DNA from: Elmis aenea
Lineage: Eukaryota; Arthropoda; Insecta; Coleoptera; Elmidae
NCBI GenBank assembly: GCA_947652605.1
Contig: OX393579.1
Span: 54,194,970-54,258,969 of the forward strand
Direction: 5' to 3'
DNA: 64,000 nt
The notes beneath the pieces were generated by a model. The model ran no database searches, had not been told where the DNA came from, and saw only the letters and a list, made by a program, of their open reading frames with translations. Positions 1 through 13,507 of the stretch are shown piece after piece (position 1 is the stretch's first letter; each line of letters opens with the position of its first letter). Made by a program: the position numbers and the translations under genes.

Positions 1-171
1 ATTATCTACAGCAAGGTCGTTTTATGAAAGTATTAAAAATTAAAACCAGCTTATTGAAAGACATATGCAAAACAATTATTTTCATGTAAAGATGCGATGG
101 ATAAACTCTTTCTGTGATATACAAGTCAATAATTATAATTGTTTATAAATAGTCGCTCAAGGAACACATGT

Positions 172-342
172 ATTATCTACAGCACGGTCGTTTTATGAAA
201 TTATTAAAAATTAAAACCAGCTTATTGAAAGACATATGCAAAACAATTTTTTTCATGTAAATATGCGATGGATAAACTCTTTCTGTGATATACAAGTCAA
301 TAATTATAATTGTTTATAAATAGTCGCTCAAGGAACACATGT
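172..342 (+). repeat. Reference 171-bp monomer (consensus-like copy)
   Basis: This copy carries the commonest base at nearly every site and defines the numbering used here. Landmarks by monomer base: ATTATCTACAGC 1-12, CGGTCG 14-19, an A-rich segment 27-45, CATATG 62-67, a seven-T run 76-82, CATGTAAATATGCGATGG 83-100, AATTATAATT 131-140, AGTCGCTCAAGG 151-162, ACATGT 166-171. Four CpGs lie at 14-15, 18-19, 95-96 and 154-155. The main diagnostic sites are 14 (C/A), 26 (G/A), 30 (T/G), 38 (A/T), 50-53, 65 (A/T), 73-75, 78-79 (T/A), 85-86, 91-93 (tat, gat or gag), 96 (G/A/T), 155 (G/A) and 158 (C/T). Confidence 0.97.
302..311. repeat. Palindromic AT core of the monomer (representative copy)
   Basis: AATTATAATT at monomer bases 131-140 is a perfect 10-base palindrome, extended imperfectly outward on both sides. 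It lies in the nearly invariant part of the monomer and is present in almost all copies. Exceptions seen: base 131 A to T in the GAGGCTATGG subtype, base 134 T to C at 15864 and its duplicate near 42191, C in place of T at 48171 and 50224, and an ATATTTG variant near 51429, 52797 and 63567. A cruciform or a protein-binding dyad is possible; neither is shown by sequence alone. Confidence 0.8.
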
Positions 343-3249
343 ATTATCTACAGCACGGTCGTTTTATGAAATTATTAAAAATTAAAACCAGCTCATTGAA
401 AGACATATGCAAAACGATTTTTTTCATGTAAATATGCGATGGATAAACTCTTTCTGTGATATACAAGTCAATAATTATAATTGTTTATAAATAGTCGCTT
501 AAGGAACACATGTATTATCTACAGCAAGGTCGTTTTATGAAATTATTAAAAATTAAAACCAGCTTATTGAAAGACATATGCAAAACAATTATTTTCATGT
601 AAAGATGCGATGGATAAACTCTTTCTGTGATATACAAGTCAATAATTATAATTGTTTATAAATAGTCGCTCAAGGAACACATGTATTATCTACAGCACGG
701 TCGTTTTATGAAATTATTAAAAATTAAAACCAGTTAATTGAAAGACATATGCAAAACAATTTTTTTCATGTAAATATGCGATGGATAAACTCTTTCTGTG
801 ATATACAAGTCAATAATTATAATTGTTTATAAATAGTCGCTCAAGGAACACATGTATTATCTACAGCACGGTCGTTTTATGAAATTATTAAAAATTAAAA
901 CCAGCTTATTGAAAGACATATGCAAAACAATTTTTTTCATGTAAATATGCGATGGATAAACTCTTTCTGTGATATACAAGTCAATAATTATAATTGTTTA
1001 TAAATAGTCGCTCAAGGAACACATGTATTATCTACAGCACGGTCGTTTTATGAAATTATTAAATATTAAAACCAGCTTATTGAAAGACATATGCAAAACA
1101 ATTTTTTTCATGTAAAGAGGCGATGGATAAACTCTTTCTGTGATATACAAGTCAATAATTATAATTGTTTATAAATAGTCGCTCAAGGAACACATGTATT
1201 ATCTACAGCACGGTCGTTTTATGAAATTATTAAAAATTAAAACCAGCTTATTGAAAGACATATGCAAAACAATTATTTTCATGTAAAGATGCGATGGATA
1301 AACTCTTTCTGTGATATACAAGTCAATAATTATAATTGTTTATAAATAGTCGCTCAAGGAACACATGTATTATCTACAGCACGGTCGTTTTATGAAATTA
1401 TTAAAAATTAAAACCAGCTCATTGAAAGACATATGCAAAACAATTTTTTTCATGTAAAGAGGCAATGGATAAACTCTTTCTGTGATATACAAGTCAATAA
1501 TTATAATTGTTTATAAATAGTCGCTCAAGGAACACATGTATTATCTACAGCACGGTCGTTTTATGAAATTATTAAAAATTAAAACCAGCTTATTGAAAGA
1601 CATATGCAAAAGAATTTTTTTCATATAAAGATGCAATGGATAAACTCTTTCTGTGATATACAAGTCAATAATTATAATTGTTTATAAATAGTCACTCAAG
1701 GAACACATGTATTATCTACAGCACGGTCGTTTTATGAAATTATTAAAAATTAAAACCAGCTTCTTGAAAGACATTTGCAAAACAATTTTTTTCATGTAAA
1801 GAGGCGATGGATAAACTCTTTCTGTGATATACAAGTCAATAATTATAATTGTTTATAAATAGTCACTCAAGGAACACATGTATTATCTACAGCACGGTCG
1901 TTTTATGAAATTATTAAAAATTAAAACCAGCTTCTTGAAAGACATTTACAAAACAATTTTTTTCATGTAAATATGCGATGGATAAACTCTTTCTGTGATA
2001 TACAAGTCAATAATTATAATTGTTTATAAATAGTCGCTCAAGGAACACATGTATTATCTACAGCACGGTCATTTTATGAAATTATTAAAAATTAAAACCA
2101 GCTTATTGAAAGACATATGCAAAAAAAATTTTTTCATGTAAATATGCGATGGATAAACTCTTTCTGTGATATACAAGTCAATAATTATAATTGTTTATAA
2201 ATAGTCGCTCAAGGAACACATGTATTATCTACAGCACGGTTGTTTTATGAAATTATTAAAAATTAAAACCAGCTTATTGAAAGACATTTGCAAAACAATT
2301 TTTTTCATGTAAAGAGGCGATGGATAAACTCTTTCTGTGATATACAAGTCAATAATTATAATTGTTTATAAATAGTCGCTTAAGGAACACATGTATTATT
2401 TACAGCACGGTCGTTTTATGAAATTATTAAAAATTACAACCAGCTTATTGAAAGACATATGCAAAACAATTTTTTTCATGTAAATATGCGATGGATAAAC
2501 TCTTTCTGTGATATACAAGTCAATAATTATAATTGTTTATAAATAGTCGCTCAAGGAACACATGTATTATCTACAGCACGGTCGTTTTATGAAATTATTA
2601 AAAATTAAAACCAGCTTATTGAAAGACATATGCAAAACAATTTTTTTCATGTAAAGAGGCGATGGATAAACTCTTTCTGTGATATACAAGTCAATAATTA
2701 TAATTGTTTATAAATAGTCGCTCAAGGAACACATGTATTATCTACAGCACGGTCGTTTTATGAAATTATTAAAAATTAAAACCAGCTTATTGAAAGACAT
2801 ATGCAAAACAATTTTTTTCATGTAAATATGCGATGGATAAACTCTTTCTGTGATATACAAGTCAATAATTATAATTGTTTATAAATAGTCGCTCAAGGAA
2901 CACATGTATTATCTACAGCACGGTCGTTTTATGAAATTATTAAAAATTAAAACCAGCTTATTGAAAGACATATGCAAAACAATTTTTTTCATATAAAGAT
3001 GCGATGGATAAACTCTTTCTGTGATATACAAGTCAATAATTATAATTGTTTATAAATAGTCACTCAAGGAACACATGTATTATCTACAGCACGGTCGTTT
3101 TATGAAATTATTAAAAATTAAAACCAGCTTATTGAAAGACATTTGCAAAACATTTTTTTTCATGTAAAGAGGCGATGGATAAACTCTTTCTGTGATATAC
3201 AAGTCAATAATTATAATTGTTTATAAATAGTCGCTCAAGGAACACATGT
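343..3249 (+). repeat. 17-monomer HOR, copy H1 (2,907 bp, reference copy)
   Basis: Seventeen monomers in fixed order, each recognisable by marker bases. p1: 52C, 74G, tat, 158T. p2: 14A, 78A, gat. p3: GTTAATTG at 49-56. p4: consensus. p5: 38T (TAAATATT), gag. p6: 78A, gat. p7: 52C, gag, 96A. p8: 73G, 86A, gat, 96A, 155A. p9: 53C, 65T, gag, 155A. p10: 53C, 65T, 68A, tat. p11: 19A, 73A, 76A, tat. p12: 18T, 65T, gag, 158T. p13: 6T, 43C, tat. p14: gag. p15: consensus. p16: 86A, gat, 155A. p17: 65T, 75T, gag. The next copy follows directly with no spacer. Confidence 0.96.
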
Positions 3250-6156
3250 ATTATCTACAGCACGGTCGTTTTATGAAATTATTAAAAATTAAAACCAGCT
3301 CATTGAAAGACATATGCAAAACGATTTTTTTCATGTAAATATGCGATGGATAAACTCTTTCTGTGATATACAAGTCAATAATTATAATTGTTTATAAATA
3401 GTCGCTTAAGGAACACATGTATTATCTACAGCAAGGTCGTTTTATGAAATTATTAAAAATTAAAACCAGCTTATTGAAAGACATATGCAAAACAATTATT
3501 TTCATGTAAAGATGCGATGGATAAACTCTTTCTGTGATATACAAGTCAATAATTATAATTGTTTATAAATAGTCGCTCAAGGAACACATGTATTATCTAC
3601 AGCACGGTCGTTTTATGAAATTATTAAAAATTAAAACCAGTTAATTGAAAGACATATGCAAAACAATTTTTTTCATGTAAATATGCGATGGATAAACTCT
3701 TTCTGTGATATACAAGTCAATAATTATAATTGTTTATAAATAGTCGCTCAAGGAACACATGTATTATCTACAGCACGGTCGTTTTATGAAATTATTAAAA
3801 ATTAAAACCAGCTTATTGAAAGACATATGCAAAACAATTTTTTTCATGTAAATATGCGATGGATAAACTCTTTCTGTGATATACAAGTCAATAATTATAA
3901 TTGTTTATAAATAGTCGCTCAAGGAACACATGTATTATCTACAGCACGGTCGTTTTATGAAATTATTAAATATTAAAACCAGCTTATTGAAAGACATATG
4001 CAAAACAATTTTTTTCATGTAAAGAGGCGATGGATAAACTCTTTCTGTGATATACAAGTCAATAATTATAATTGTTTATAAATAGTCGCTCAAGGAACAC
4101 ATGTATTATCTACAGCACGGTCGTTTTATGAAATTATTAAAAATTAAAACCAGCTTATTGAAAGACATATGCAAAACAATTATTTTCATGTAAAGATGCG
4201 ATGGATAAACTCTTTCTGTGATATACAAGTCAATAATTATAATTGTTTATAAATAGTCGCTCAAGGAACACATGTATTATCTACAGCACGGTCGTTTTAT
4301 GAAATTATTAAAAATTAAAACCAGCTCATTGAAAGACATATGCAAAACAATTTTTTTCATGTAAAGAGGCAATGGATAAACTCTTTCTGTGATATACAAG
4401 TCAATAATTATAATTGTTTATAAATAGTCGCTCAAGGAACACATGTATTATCTACAGCACGGTCGTTTTATGAAATTATTAAAAATTAAAACCAGCTTAT
4501 TGAAAGACATATGCAAAAGAATTTTTTTCATATAAAGATGCAATGGATAAACTCTTTCTGTGATATACAAGTCAATAATTATAATTGTTTATAAATAGTC
4601 ACTCAAGGAACACATGTATTATCTACAGCACGGTCGTTTTATGAAATTATTAAAAATTAAAACCAGCTTCTTGAAAGACATTTGCAAAACAATTTTTTTC
4701 ATGTAAAGAGGCGATGGATAAACTCTTTCTGTGATATACAAGTCAATAATTATAATTGTTTATAAATAGTCACTCAAGGAACACATGTATTATCTACAGC
4801 ACGGTCGTTTTATGAAATTATTAAAAATTAAAACCAGCTTCTTGAAAGACATATGCAAAACAATTTTTTTCATGTAAATATGCGATGGATAAACTCTTTC
4901 TGTGATATACAAGTCAATAATTATAATTGTTTATAAATAGTCGCTCAAGGAACACATGTATTATCTACAGCACGGTCATTTTATGAAATTATTAAAAATT
5001 AAAACCAGCTTATTGAAAGACATATGCAAAAAAAATTTTTTCATGTAAATATGCGATGGATAAACTCTTTCTGTGATATACAAGTCAATAATTATAATTG
5101 TTTATAAATAGTCGCTCAAGGAACACATGTATTATCTACAGCACGGTTGTTTTATGAAATTATTAAAAATTAAAACCAGCTTATTGAAAGACATTTGCAA
5201 AACAATTTTTTTCATGTAAAGAGGCGATGGATAAACTCTTTCTGTGATATACAAGTCAATAATTATAATTGTTTATAAATAGTCGCTTAAGGAACACATG
5301 TATTATTTACAGCACGGTCGTTTTATGAAATTATTAAAAATTACAACCAGCTTATTGAAAGACATATGCAAAACAATTTTTTTCATGTAAATATGCGATG
5401 GATAAACTCTTTCTGTGATATACAAGTCAATAATTATAATTGTTTATAAATAGTCGCTCAAGGAACACATGTATTATCTACAGCACGGTCGTTTTATGAA
5501 ATTATTAAAAATTAAAACCAGCTTATTGAAAGACATATGCAAAACAATTTTTTTCATGTAAAGAGGCGATGGATAAACTCTTTCTGTGATATACAAGTCA
5601 ATAATTATAATTGTTTATAAATAGTCGCTCAAGGAACACATGTATTATCTACAGCACGGTCGTTTTATGAAATTATTAAAAATTAAAACCAGCTTATTGA
5701 AAGACATATGCAAAACAATTTTTTTCATGTAAATATGCGATGGATAAACTCTTTCTGTGATATACAAGTCAATAATTATAATTGTTTATAAATAGTCGCT
5801 CAAGGAACACATGTATTATCTACAGCACGGTCGTTTTATGAAATTATTAAAAATTAAAACCAGCTTATTGAAAGACATATGCAAAACAATTTTTTTCATA
5901 TAAAGATGCGATGGATAAACTCTTTCTGTGATATACAAGTCAATAATTATAATTGTTTATAAATAGTCACTCAAGGAACACATGTATTATCTACAGCACG
6001 GTCGTTTTATGAAATTATTAAAAATTAAAACCAGCTTATTGAAAGACATTTGCAAAACATTTTTTTTCATGTAAAGAGGCGATGGATAAACTCTTTCTGT
6101 GATATACAAGTCAATAATTATAATTGTTTATAAATAGTCGCTCAAGGAACACATGT
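3250..6156 (+). repeat. 17-monomer HOR, copy H2
   Basis: Directly abuts H1, 2,907 bases downstream, with the same p1-p17 order. The one difference from H1 that I noticed is p10 (4789-4959), which has A at 65 and G at 68 (ACATATGC) where H1 has ACATTTAC. After p17 the HOR register is lost and linker monomers follow. Confidence 0.95.
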
Positions 6157-6840
6157 ATTATCTACAGCACGGTCGTTTTATGAAATTATTAAAAATTAAA
6201 ACCAGCTTATTGAAAGACATATGCAAAACAATTTTTTTCATGTAAATATGCGATGGATAAACTCTTTCTGTGATATACAAGTCAATAATTATAATTGTTT
6301 ATAAATAGTCGCTCAAGGAACACATGTATTATCTACAGCACGGTCGTTTTATGAAATTATTAAAAATTAAAACCAGCTTATTGAAAGACATATGCAAAAC
6401 AATTTTTTTCATGTAAATATGCGATGGATAAACTCTTTCTGTGATATACAAGTCAATAATTATAATTGTTTATAAATAGTCGCTTAAGGAACACATGTAT
6501 TATCTACAGCAAGGTCGTTTTATGAAAGTATTAAAAATTAAAACCAGCTTATTGAAAGACATATGCAAAACAATTATTTTCATGTAAAGATGCGATGGAT
6601 AAACTCTTTCTGTGATATACAAGTCAATAATTATAATTGTTTATAAATAGTCGCTCAAGGAACACATGTATTATCTACAGCACGGTCGTTTTATGAAATT
6701 ATTAAAAATTAAAACCAGCTTATTGAAAGACATATGCAAAACAATTTTTTTCATGTAAATATGCGATGGATAAACTCTTTCTGTGATATACAAGTCAATA
6801 ATTATAATTGTTTATAAATAGTCGCTCAAGGAACACATGT
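6157..6840 (+). repeat. Four linker monomers between HOR copies
   Basis: Two consensus-like monomers (the second ending in 158T), then a monomer with 14A, 30G, 78A and gat, then a consensus monomer. The last three are a recurring trio that also stands before p1 at 12995-13507 and 25473-25985, and the last two also open the window at 1-342. The trio therefore behaves as a removable module placed before p1. Confidence 0.9.
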
Positions 6841-7695
6841 ATTATCTACAGCACGGTCGTTTTATGAAATTATTAAAAATTAAAACCAGCTCATTGAAAG
6901 ACATATGCAAAACGATTTTTTTCATGTAAATATGCGATGGATAAACTCTTTCTGTGATATACAAGTCAATAATTATAATTGTTTATAAATAGTCGCTTAA
7001 GGAACACATGTATTATCTACAGCAAGGTCGTTTTATGAAATTATTAAAAATTAAAACCAGCTTATTGAAAGACATATGCAAAACAATTATTTTCATGTAA
7101 AGATGCGATGGATAAACTCTTTCTGTGATATACAAGTCAATAATTATAATTGTTTATAAATAGTCGCTCAAGGAACACATGTATTATCTACAGCACGGTC
7201 GTTTTATGAAATTATTAAAAATTAAAACCAGTTAATTGAAAGACATATGCAAAACAATTTTTTTCATGTAAATATGCGATGGATAAACTCTTTCTGTGAT
7301 ATACAAGTCAATAATTATAATTGTTTATAAATAGTCGCTCAAGGAACACATGTATTATCTACAGCACGGTCGTTTTATGAAATTATTAAAAATTAAAACC
7401 AGCTTATTGAAAGACATATGCAAAACAATTTTTTTCATGTAAATATGCGATGGATAAACTCTTTCTGTGATATACAAGTCAATAATTATAATTGTTTATA
7501 AATAGTCGCTCAAGGAACACATGTATTATCTACAGCACGGTCGTTTTATGAAATTATTAAATATTAAAACCAGCTTATTGAAAGACATATGCAAAACAAT
7601 TTTTTTCATGTAAAGAGGCGATGGATAAACTCTTTCTGTGATATACAAGTCAATAATTATAATTGTTTATAAATAGTCGCTCAAGGAACACATGT
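6841..7695 (+). repeat. Partial 17-mer, positions p1-p5
   Basis: Five monomers reproduce p1 (52C, 74G, 158T), p2 (14A, 78A), p3 (GTTAATTG), p4 and p5 (TAAATATT). The order then breaks: the expected p6 is replaced by a consensus monomer ending in 158T, followed by a 14A/30G monomer. The same five-monomer piece recurs at 17783-18637 and 20174-21028, so p1-p5 moves or expands as a unit. Confidence 0.93.
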
Positions 7696-10600
7696 ATTAT
7701 CTACAGCACGGTCGTTTTATGAAATTATTAAAAATTAAAACCAGCTTATTGAAAGACATATGCAAAACAATTTTTTTCATGTAAATATGCGATGGATAAA
7801 CTCTTTCTGTGATATACAAGTCAATAATTATAATTGTTTATAAATAGTCGCTTAAGGAACACATGTATTATCTACAGCAAGGTCGTTTTATGAAAGTATT
7901 AAAAATTAAAACCAGCTTATTGAAAGACATATGCAAAACAATTATTTTCATGTAAAGATGCGATGGATAAACTCTTTCTGTGATATACAAGTCAATAATT
8001 ATAATTGTTTATAAATAGTCGCTCAAGGAACACATGTATTATCTACAGCACGGTCGTTTTATGAAATTAATAAAAATTAAAACCAGCTTATTGAAAGACA
8101 TATGCAAAACAATTTTTTTCATGTAAATATGCGATGGATAAACTCTTTCTGTGATATACAAGTCAATAATTATAATTGTTTATAAATAGTCGCTCAAGGA
8201 ACACATGTATTATCTACAGCACGGTCGTTTTATGAAATTATTAAAAATTAAAACCAGCTTATTGAAAGACATATGCAAAACAATTTTTTTCATATAAAGA
8301 TGCGATGGATAAACTCTTTCTGTGATATACAAGTCAATAATTATAATTGTTTATAAATAGTCACTCAAGGAACACATGTATTATCTACAGCACGGTCGTT
8401 TTATGAAATTATTAAAAATTAAAACCAGCTTATTGAAAGACATTTGCAAAACAATTTTTTTCATGTAAAGAGGCGATGGATAAACTCTTTCTGTGATATA
8501 CAAGTCAATAATTATAATTGTTTATAAATAGTCGCTCAAGGAACACATGTATTATCTACAGCACGGTCGTTTTATGAAATTATTAAAAATTAAAACCAGC
8601 TTATTGAAAGACATATGCAAAACAATTTTTTTCATGTAAATATGCGATGGATAAACTCTTTCTGTGATATACAAGTCAATAATTATAATTGTTTATAAAT
8701 AGTCGCTTAAGGAACACATGTATTATCTACAGCAAGGTCGTTTTATGAAAGTATTAAAAATTAAAACCAGCTTATTGAAAGACATATGCAAAACAATTAT
8801 TTTCATGTAAAGATGCGATGGATAAACTCTTTCTGTGATATACAAGTCAATAATTATAATTGTTTATAAATAGTCGCTCAAGGAACACATGTATTATCTA
8901 CAGCACGGTCGTTTTATGAAATTATTAAAAATTAAAACCAGCTCATTGAAAGACATATGCAAAACAATTTTTTTCATGTAAATATGCGATGGATAAACTC
9001 TTTCTGTGATATACAAGTCAATAATTATAATTGTTTATAAATAGTCGCTCAAGGAACACATGTATTATCTACAGCAAGGTCGTTTTATGAAATTATTAAA
9101 AATTAAAACCAGCTCATTGAAAGACATATGCAAAACAATTATTTTCATGTAAAGATGCGATGGATAAACTTTTTCTGTGATATACAAGTCAATAATTATA
9201 ATTGTTTATAAATAGTCGCTCAAGGAACACATGTATTATCTACAGCAAGGTCGTTTTATGAAATTATTAAAAATTAAAACCAGCTTATTGAAAGACATAT
9301 GCAAAACAATTTTTTTCATGTAAAGAGGCGATGGATAAACTCTTTCTGTGATATACAAGTCAATAATTATAATTGTTTATAAATAGTCGCTCAAGGAACA
9401 CATGTATTATCTACAGCACGGTCGTTTTATGAAATTATTAAAAATTAAAACCAGCTTATTGAAAGACATATGCAAAACAATTTTTTTCATGTAAATATGC
9501 GATGGATAAACTCTTTCTGTGATATACAAGTCAATAATTATAATTGTTTATAAATAGTCGCTCAAGGAACACATGTATTATCTACAGCACGGTCGTTTTA
9601 TGAAATTATTAAAAATTAAAACCAGCTTATTGAAAGACATATGCAAAACAATTTTTTTCATGTAAAGAGGCGATGGATAAACTCTTTCTGTGATATACAA
9701 GTCAATAATTATAATTGTTTATAAATAGTCGCTCAAGGAACACATGTATTATCTACAGCACGGTCGTTTTATGAAATTATTAAAAATTAAAACCAGCTCA
9801 TTGAAAGACATATGCAAAACGATTTTTTTCATGTAAATATGCGATGGATAAACTCTTTCTGTGATATACAAGTCAATAATTATAATTGTTTATAAATAGT
9901 CGCTCAAGGAACACATGTATTATCTACAGCACGGTCGTTTTATGAAATTATTAAAAATTAAAACCAGCTTATTGAAAGACATATGCAAAACAATTTTTTT
10001 CATGTAAAGAGACGATGGATAAACTCTTTCTGTGATATACAAGTCAATAGTTATAATTGTTTATAAATAGTCGCTCAAGGAACACATGTATTATCTACAG
10101 CACGGTCGTTTTATGAAATTATTAAAAATTAAAACCAGCTTATTGAAAGACATATGCAAAACAATTTTTTTCATGTAAATATGTGATGGATAAACTCTTT
10201 CTGTGATATACAAGTCAATAATTATAATTGTTTATAAATAGTCGCTCAAGGAACACATGTATTATCTACAGCACGGTCGTTTTATGAAATTATTAAAAAT
10301 TAAAACCAGCTTATTGAAAGACATATGCAAAACAATTTTTTTCATATAAAGATGCGATGGATAAACTCTTTCTGTGATATACAAGTCAATAATTATAATT
10401 GTTTATAAATAGTCCCTCAAGGAACACATGTATTATCTACAGCACGGTCGTTTTATGAAATTATTAAAAATTAAAACCAGCTTATTGAAAGACATTTGCA
10501 AAACAATTTTTTTCATGTAAAGAGGCGATGGATAAACTCTTTCTGTGATATACAAGTCAATAATTATAATTGTTTATAAATAGTCGCTCAAGGAACACAT

Positions 10601-11286
10601 GTATTATCTACAGCAAGGTCGTTTTATGAAATTATTAAAAATTAAAACCAGCTTATTGAAAGACATTTGCAAAACAATTTTTTTCATGTAAATATGCGAT
10701 GGATAAACTCTTTCTGTGATATACAAGTCAATAATTATAATTGTTTATAAATAGTCGCTTAAGGAACACATGTATTATCTACAGCAAGGTCGTTTTATGA
10801 AATTATTAAAAATTAAAACCAGCTTATTGAAAGACATATGCAAAACAATTTTTTTCATATAAAGATGCGATGGATAAACTCTTTCTGTGATATACAAGTC
10901 AATAATTATAATTGTTTATAAATAGTCGCTCAAGGAACACATGTATTATCTACAGCACGGTCGTTTTATGAAATTATTAAAAATTAAAACCAGCTTATTG
11001 AAAGACATATGCAAAACAATTTTTTTCATGTAAATATGCGATGGATAAACTCTTTCTGTGATATACAAGTCAATAATTATAATTGTTTATAAATAGTCGC
11101 TCAAGGAACACATGTATTATCTACAGCACGGTCGTTTTATGAAATTATTAAAAATTAAAACCAGCTTATTGAAAGACATATGCAAAACAATTTTTTTCAC
11201 ATAAAGATGCGATGGATAAACTCTTTCTGTGATATACAAGTCAATAATTATAATTGTTTATAAATAGTCGCTCAAGGAACACATGT
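7696..11286 (+). repeat. Irregular monomers between HOR fragments (21 copies)
   Basis: No 17-mer register here. Sub-patterns include the 158T monomer followed by the 14A/30G monomer (7696-8037 and 8551-8892), a 52C monomer with ACTTTTTCTG (9064-9234), gag monomers alternating with tat monomers (9235-9747), and single-copy oddities: 32-36 region GAAATTAATAAAA at 8065, GAGACGATGG at 10010, TATGTGATGG at 10180 and AGTCCCTC at 10414. All are preserved in the duplicate at 34023-37613. Monomers 8380-9747 are also the closest relatives of 46158-47526. Confidence 0.9.
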
Positions 11287-12994
11287 ATTATCTACAGCAC
11301 GGTCGTTTTATGAAATTATTAAAAATTAAAACCAGCTTATTGAAAGACATATGCAAAAGAATTTTTTTCATATAAAGATGCGATGGATAAACTCTTTCTG
11401 TGATATACAAGTCAATAATTATAATTGTTTATAAATAGTCACTCAAGGAACACATGTATTATCTACAGCACGGTCGTTTTATGAAATTATTAAAAATTAA
11501 AACCAGCTTCTTGAAAGACATTTGCAAAACAATTTTTTTCATGTAAAGAGGCGATGGATAAACTCTTTCTGTGATATACAAGTCAATAATTATAATTGTT
11601 TATAAATAGTCACTCAAGGAACACATGTATTATCTACAGCACGGTCGTTTTATGAAATTATTAAAAATTAAAACCAGCTTCTTGAAAGACATTTGCAAAA
11701 CAATTTTTTTCATGTAAAGAGGCGATGGATAAACTCTTTCTGTGATATACAAGTCAATAATTATAATTGTTTATAAATAGTCGCTCAAGGAACACATGTA
11801 TTATCTACAGCACGGTCATTTTATGAAATTATTAAAAATTAAAACCAGCTTATTGAAAGACATATGCAAAAAAAATTTTTTCATGTAAATATGCGATGAA
11901 TAAACTCTTTCTGTGATATACAAGTCAATAATTATAATTGTTTATAAATAGTCGCTCAAGGAACACATGTATTATCTACAGCACGGTTGTTTTATGAAAT
12001 TATTAAAAATTAAAACCAGCTTATTGAAAGACATTTGCAAAACAATTTTTTTCATGTAAAGAGGCGATGGATAAACTCTTTCTGTGATATACAAGTCAAT
12101 AATTATAATTGTTTATAAATAGTCGCTTAAGGAACACATGTATTATTTACAGCACGGTCGTTTTATGAAATTATTAAAAATTAAAACCAGCTTATTGAAA
12201 GACATGCAAAACAATTTTTTTCATGTAAATATGCGATGGATAAACTCTTTCTGTGATATACAAGTCAATAATTATAATTGTTTATAAATAGTCGCTCAAG
12301 GAACACATGTATTATCTACAGCACGGTCGTTTTATGAAATTATTAAAAATTAAAACCAGCTTATTGAAAGACATATGCAAAACAATTTTTTTCATGTAAA
12401 GAGGCGATGGATAAACTCTTTCTGTGATATACAAGTCAATAATTATAATTGTTTATAAATAGTCGCTCAAGGAACACATGTATTATCTACAGCACGGTCG
12501 TTTTATGAAATTATTAAAAATTAAAACCAGCTTATTGAAAGACATATGCAAAACAATTTTTTTCATGTAAATATGCGATGGATAAACTCTTTCTGTGATA
12601 TACAAGTCAATAATTATAATTGTTTATAAATAGTCGCTCAAGGAACACATGTATTATCTACAGCACGGTCGTTTTATGAAATTATTAAAAATTAAAACCA
12701 GCTTATTGAAAGACATATGCAAAACAATTTTTTTCATATAAAGATGCGATGGATAAACTCTTTCTGTGATATACAAGTCAATAATTATAATTGTTTATAA
12801 ATAGTCACTCAAGGAACACATGTATTATCTACAGCACGGTCGTTTTATGAAATTATTAAAAATTAAAACCAGCTTATTGAAAGACATTTGCAAAACATTT
12901 TTTTTCATGTAAAGAGGCGATGGATAAACTCTTTCTGTGATATACAAGTCAATAATTATAATTGTTTATAAATAGTCGCTCAAGGAACACATGT
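11287..12994 (+). repeat. Partial 17-mer, positions p8-p17
   Basis: Ten monomers reproduce p8 to p17, with changes: p8 keeps G at 96, p10 is a gag copy with 65T, p11 has GATGAATAA (98-106), and p13 (12142-12310) has the 6T marker but lacks 43C and has a 2-base deletion. It is followed by the linker trio and then by full copy H3. The same variant set returns at 23765-25472 and 37614-39321. Confidence 0.92.
12142..12310 (+). repeat. 169-bp monomer with a 2-base deletion
   Basis: GACATGCAAAAC replaces GACATATGCAAAAC, losing one AT of the CATATG site at monomer bases 62-67. The 6T marker (ATTATTTAC) identifies it as p13. Identical copies lie at 24620-24788 and 38469-38637. Confidence 0.95.
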
Positions 12995-13507
12995 ATTATC
13001 TACAGCACGGTCGTTTTATGAAATTATTAAAAATTAAAACCAGCTTATTGAAAGACATATGCAAAACAATTTTTTTCATGTAAATATGCGATGGATAAAC
13101 TCTTTCTGTGATATACAAGTCAATAATTATAATTGTTTATAAATAGTCGCTTAAGGAACACATGTATTATCTACAGCAAGGTCGTTTTATGAAAGTATTA
13201 AAAATTAAAACCAGCTTATTGAAAGACATATGCAAAACAATTATTTTCATGTAAAGATGCGATGGATAAACTCTTTCTGTGATATACAAGTCAATAATTA
13301 TAATTGTTTATAAATAGTCGCTCAAGGAACACATGTATTATCTACAGCACGGTCGTTTTATGAAATTATTAAAAATTAAAACCAGCTTATTGAAAGACAT
13401 ATGCAAAACAATTTTTTTCATGTAAATATGCGATGGATAAACTCTTTCTGTGATATACAAGTCAATAATTATAATTGTTTACAAATAGTCGCTCAAGGAA
13501 CACATGT
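12995..13507 (+). repeat. Linker trio before HOR copy H3
   Basis: Consensus monomer with 158T, then the 14A/30G/78A monomer, then a consensus monomer with a private C at 13482 (GTTTACAAAT). That C is absent at the matching base 39809 of the large duplicate, so it arose after the duplication or is a sequencing error. Confidence 0.92.

Noticed and set aside
172..342. CATATG and ACATGT as E-box-like or CDEI-like protein-binding sites.
   Set aside because: Short palindromes like these are expected by chance in AT-rich DNA, and CATATG is lost in many subtypes (65T). No supporting context is visible.
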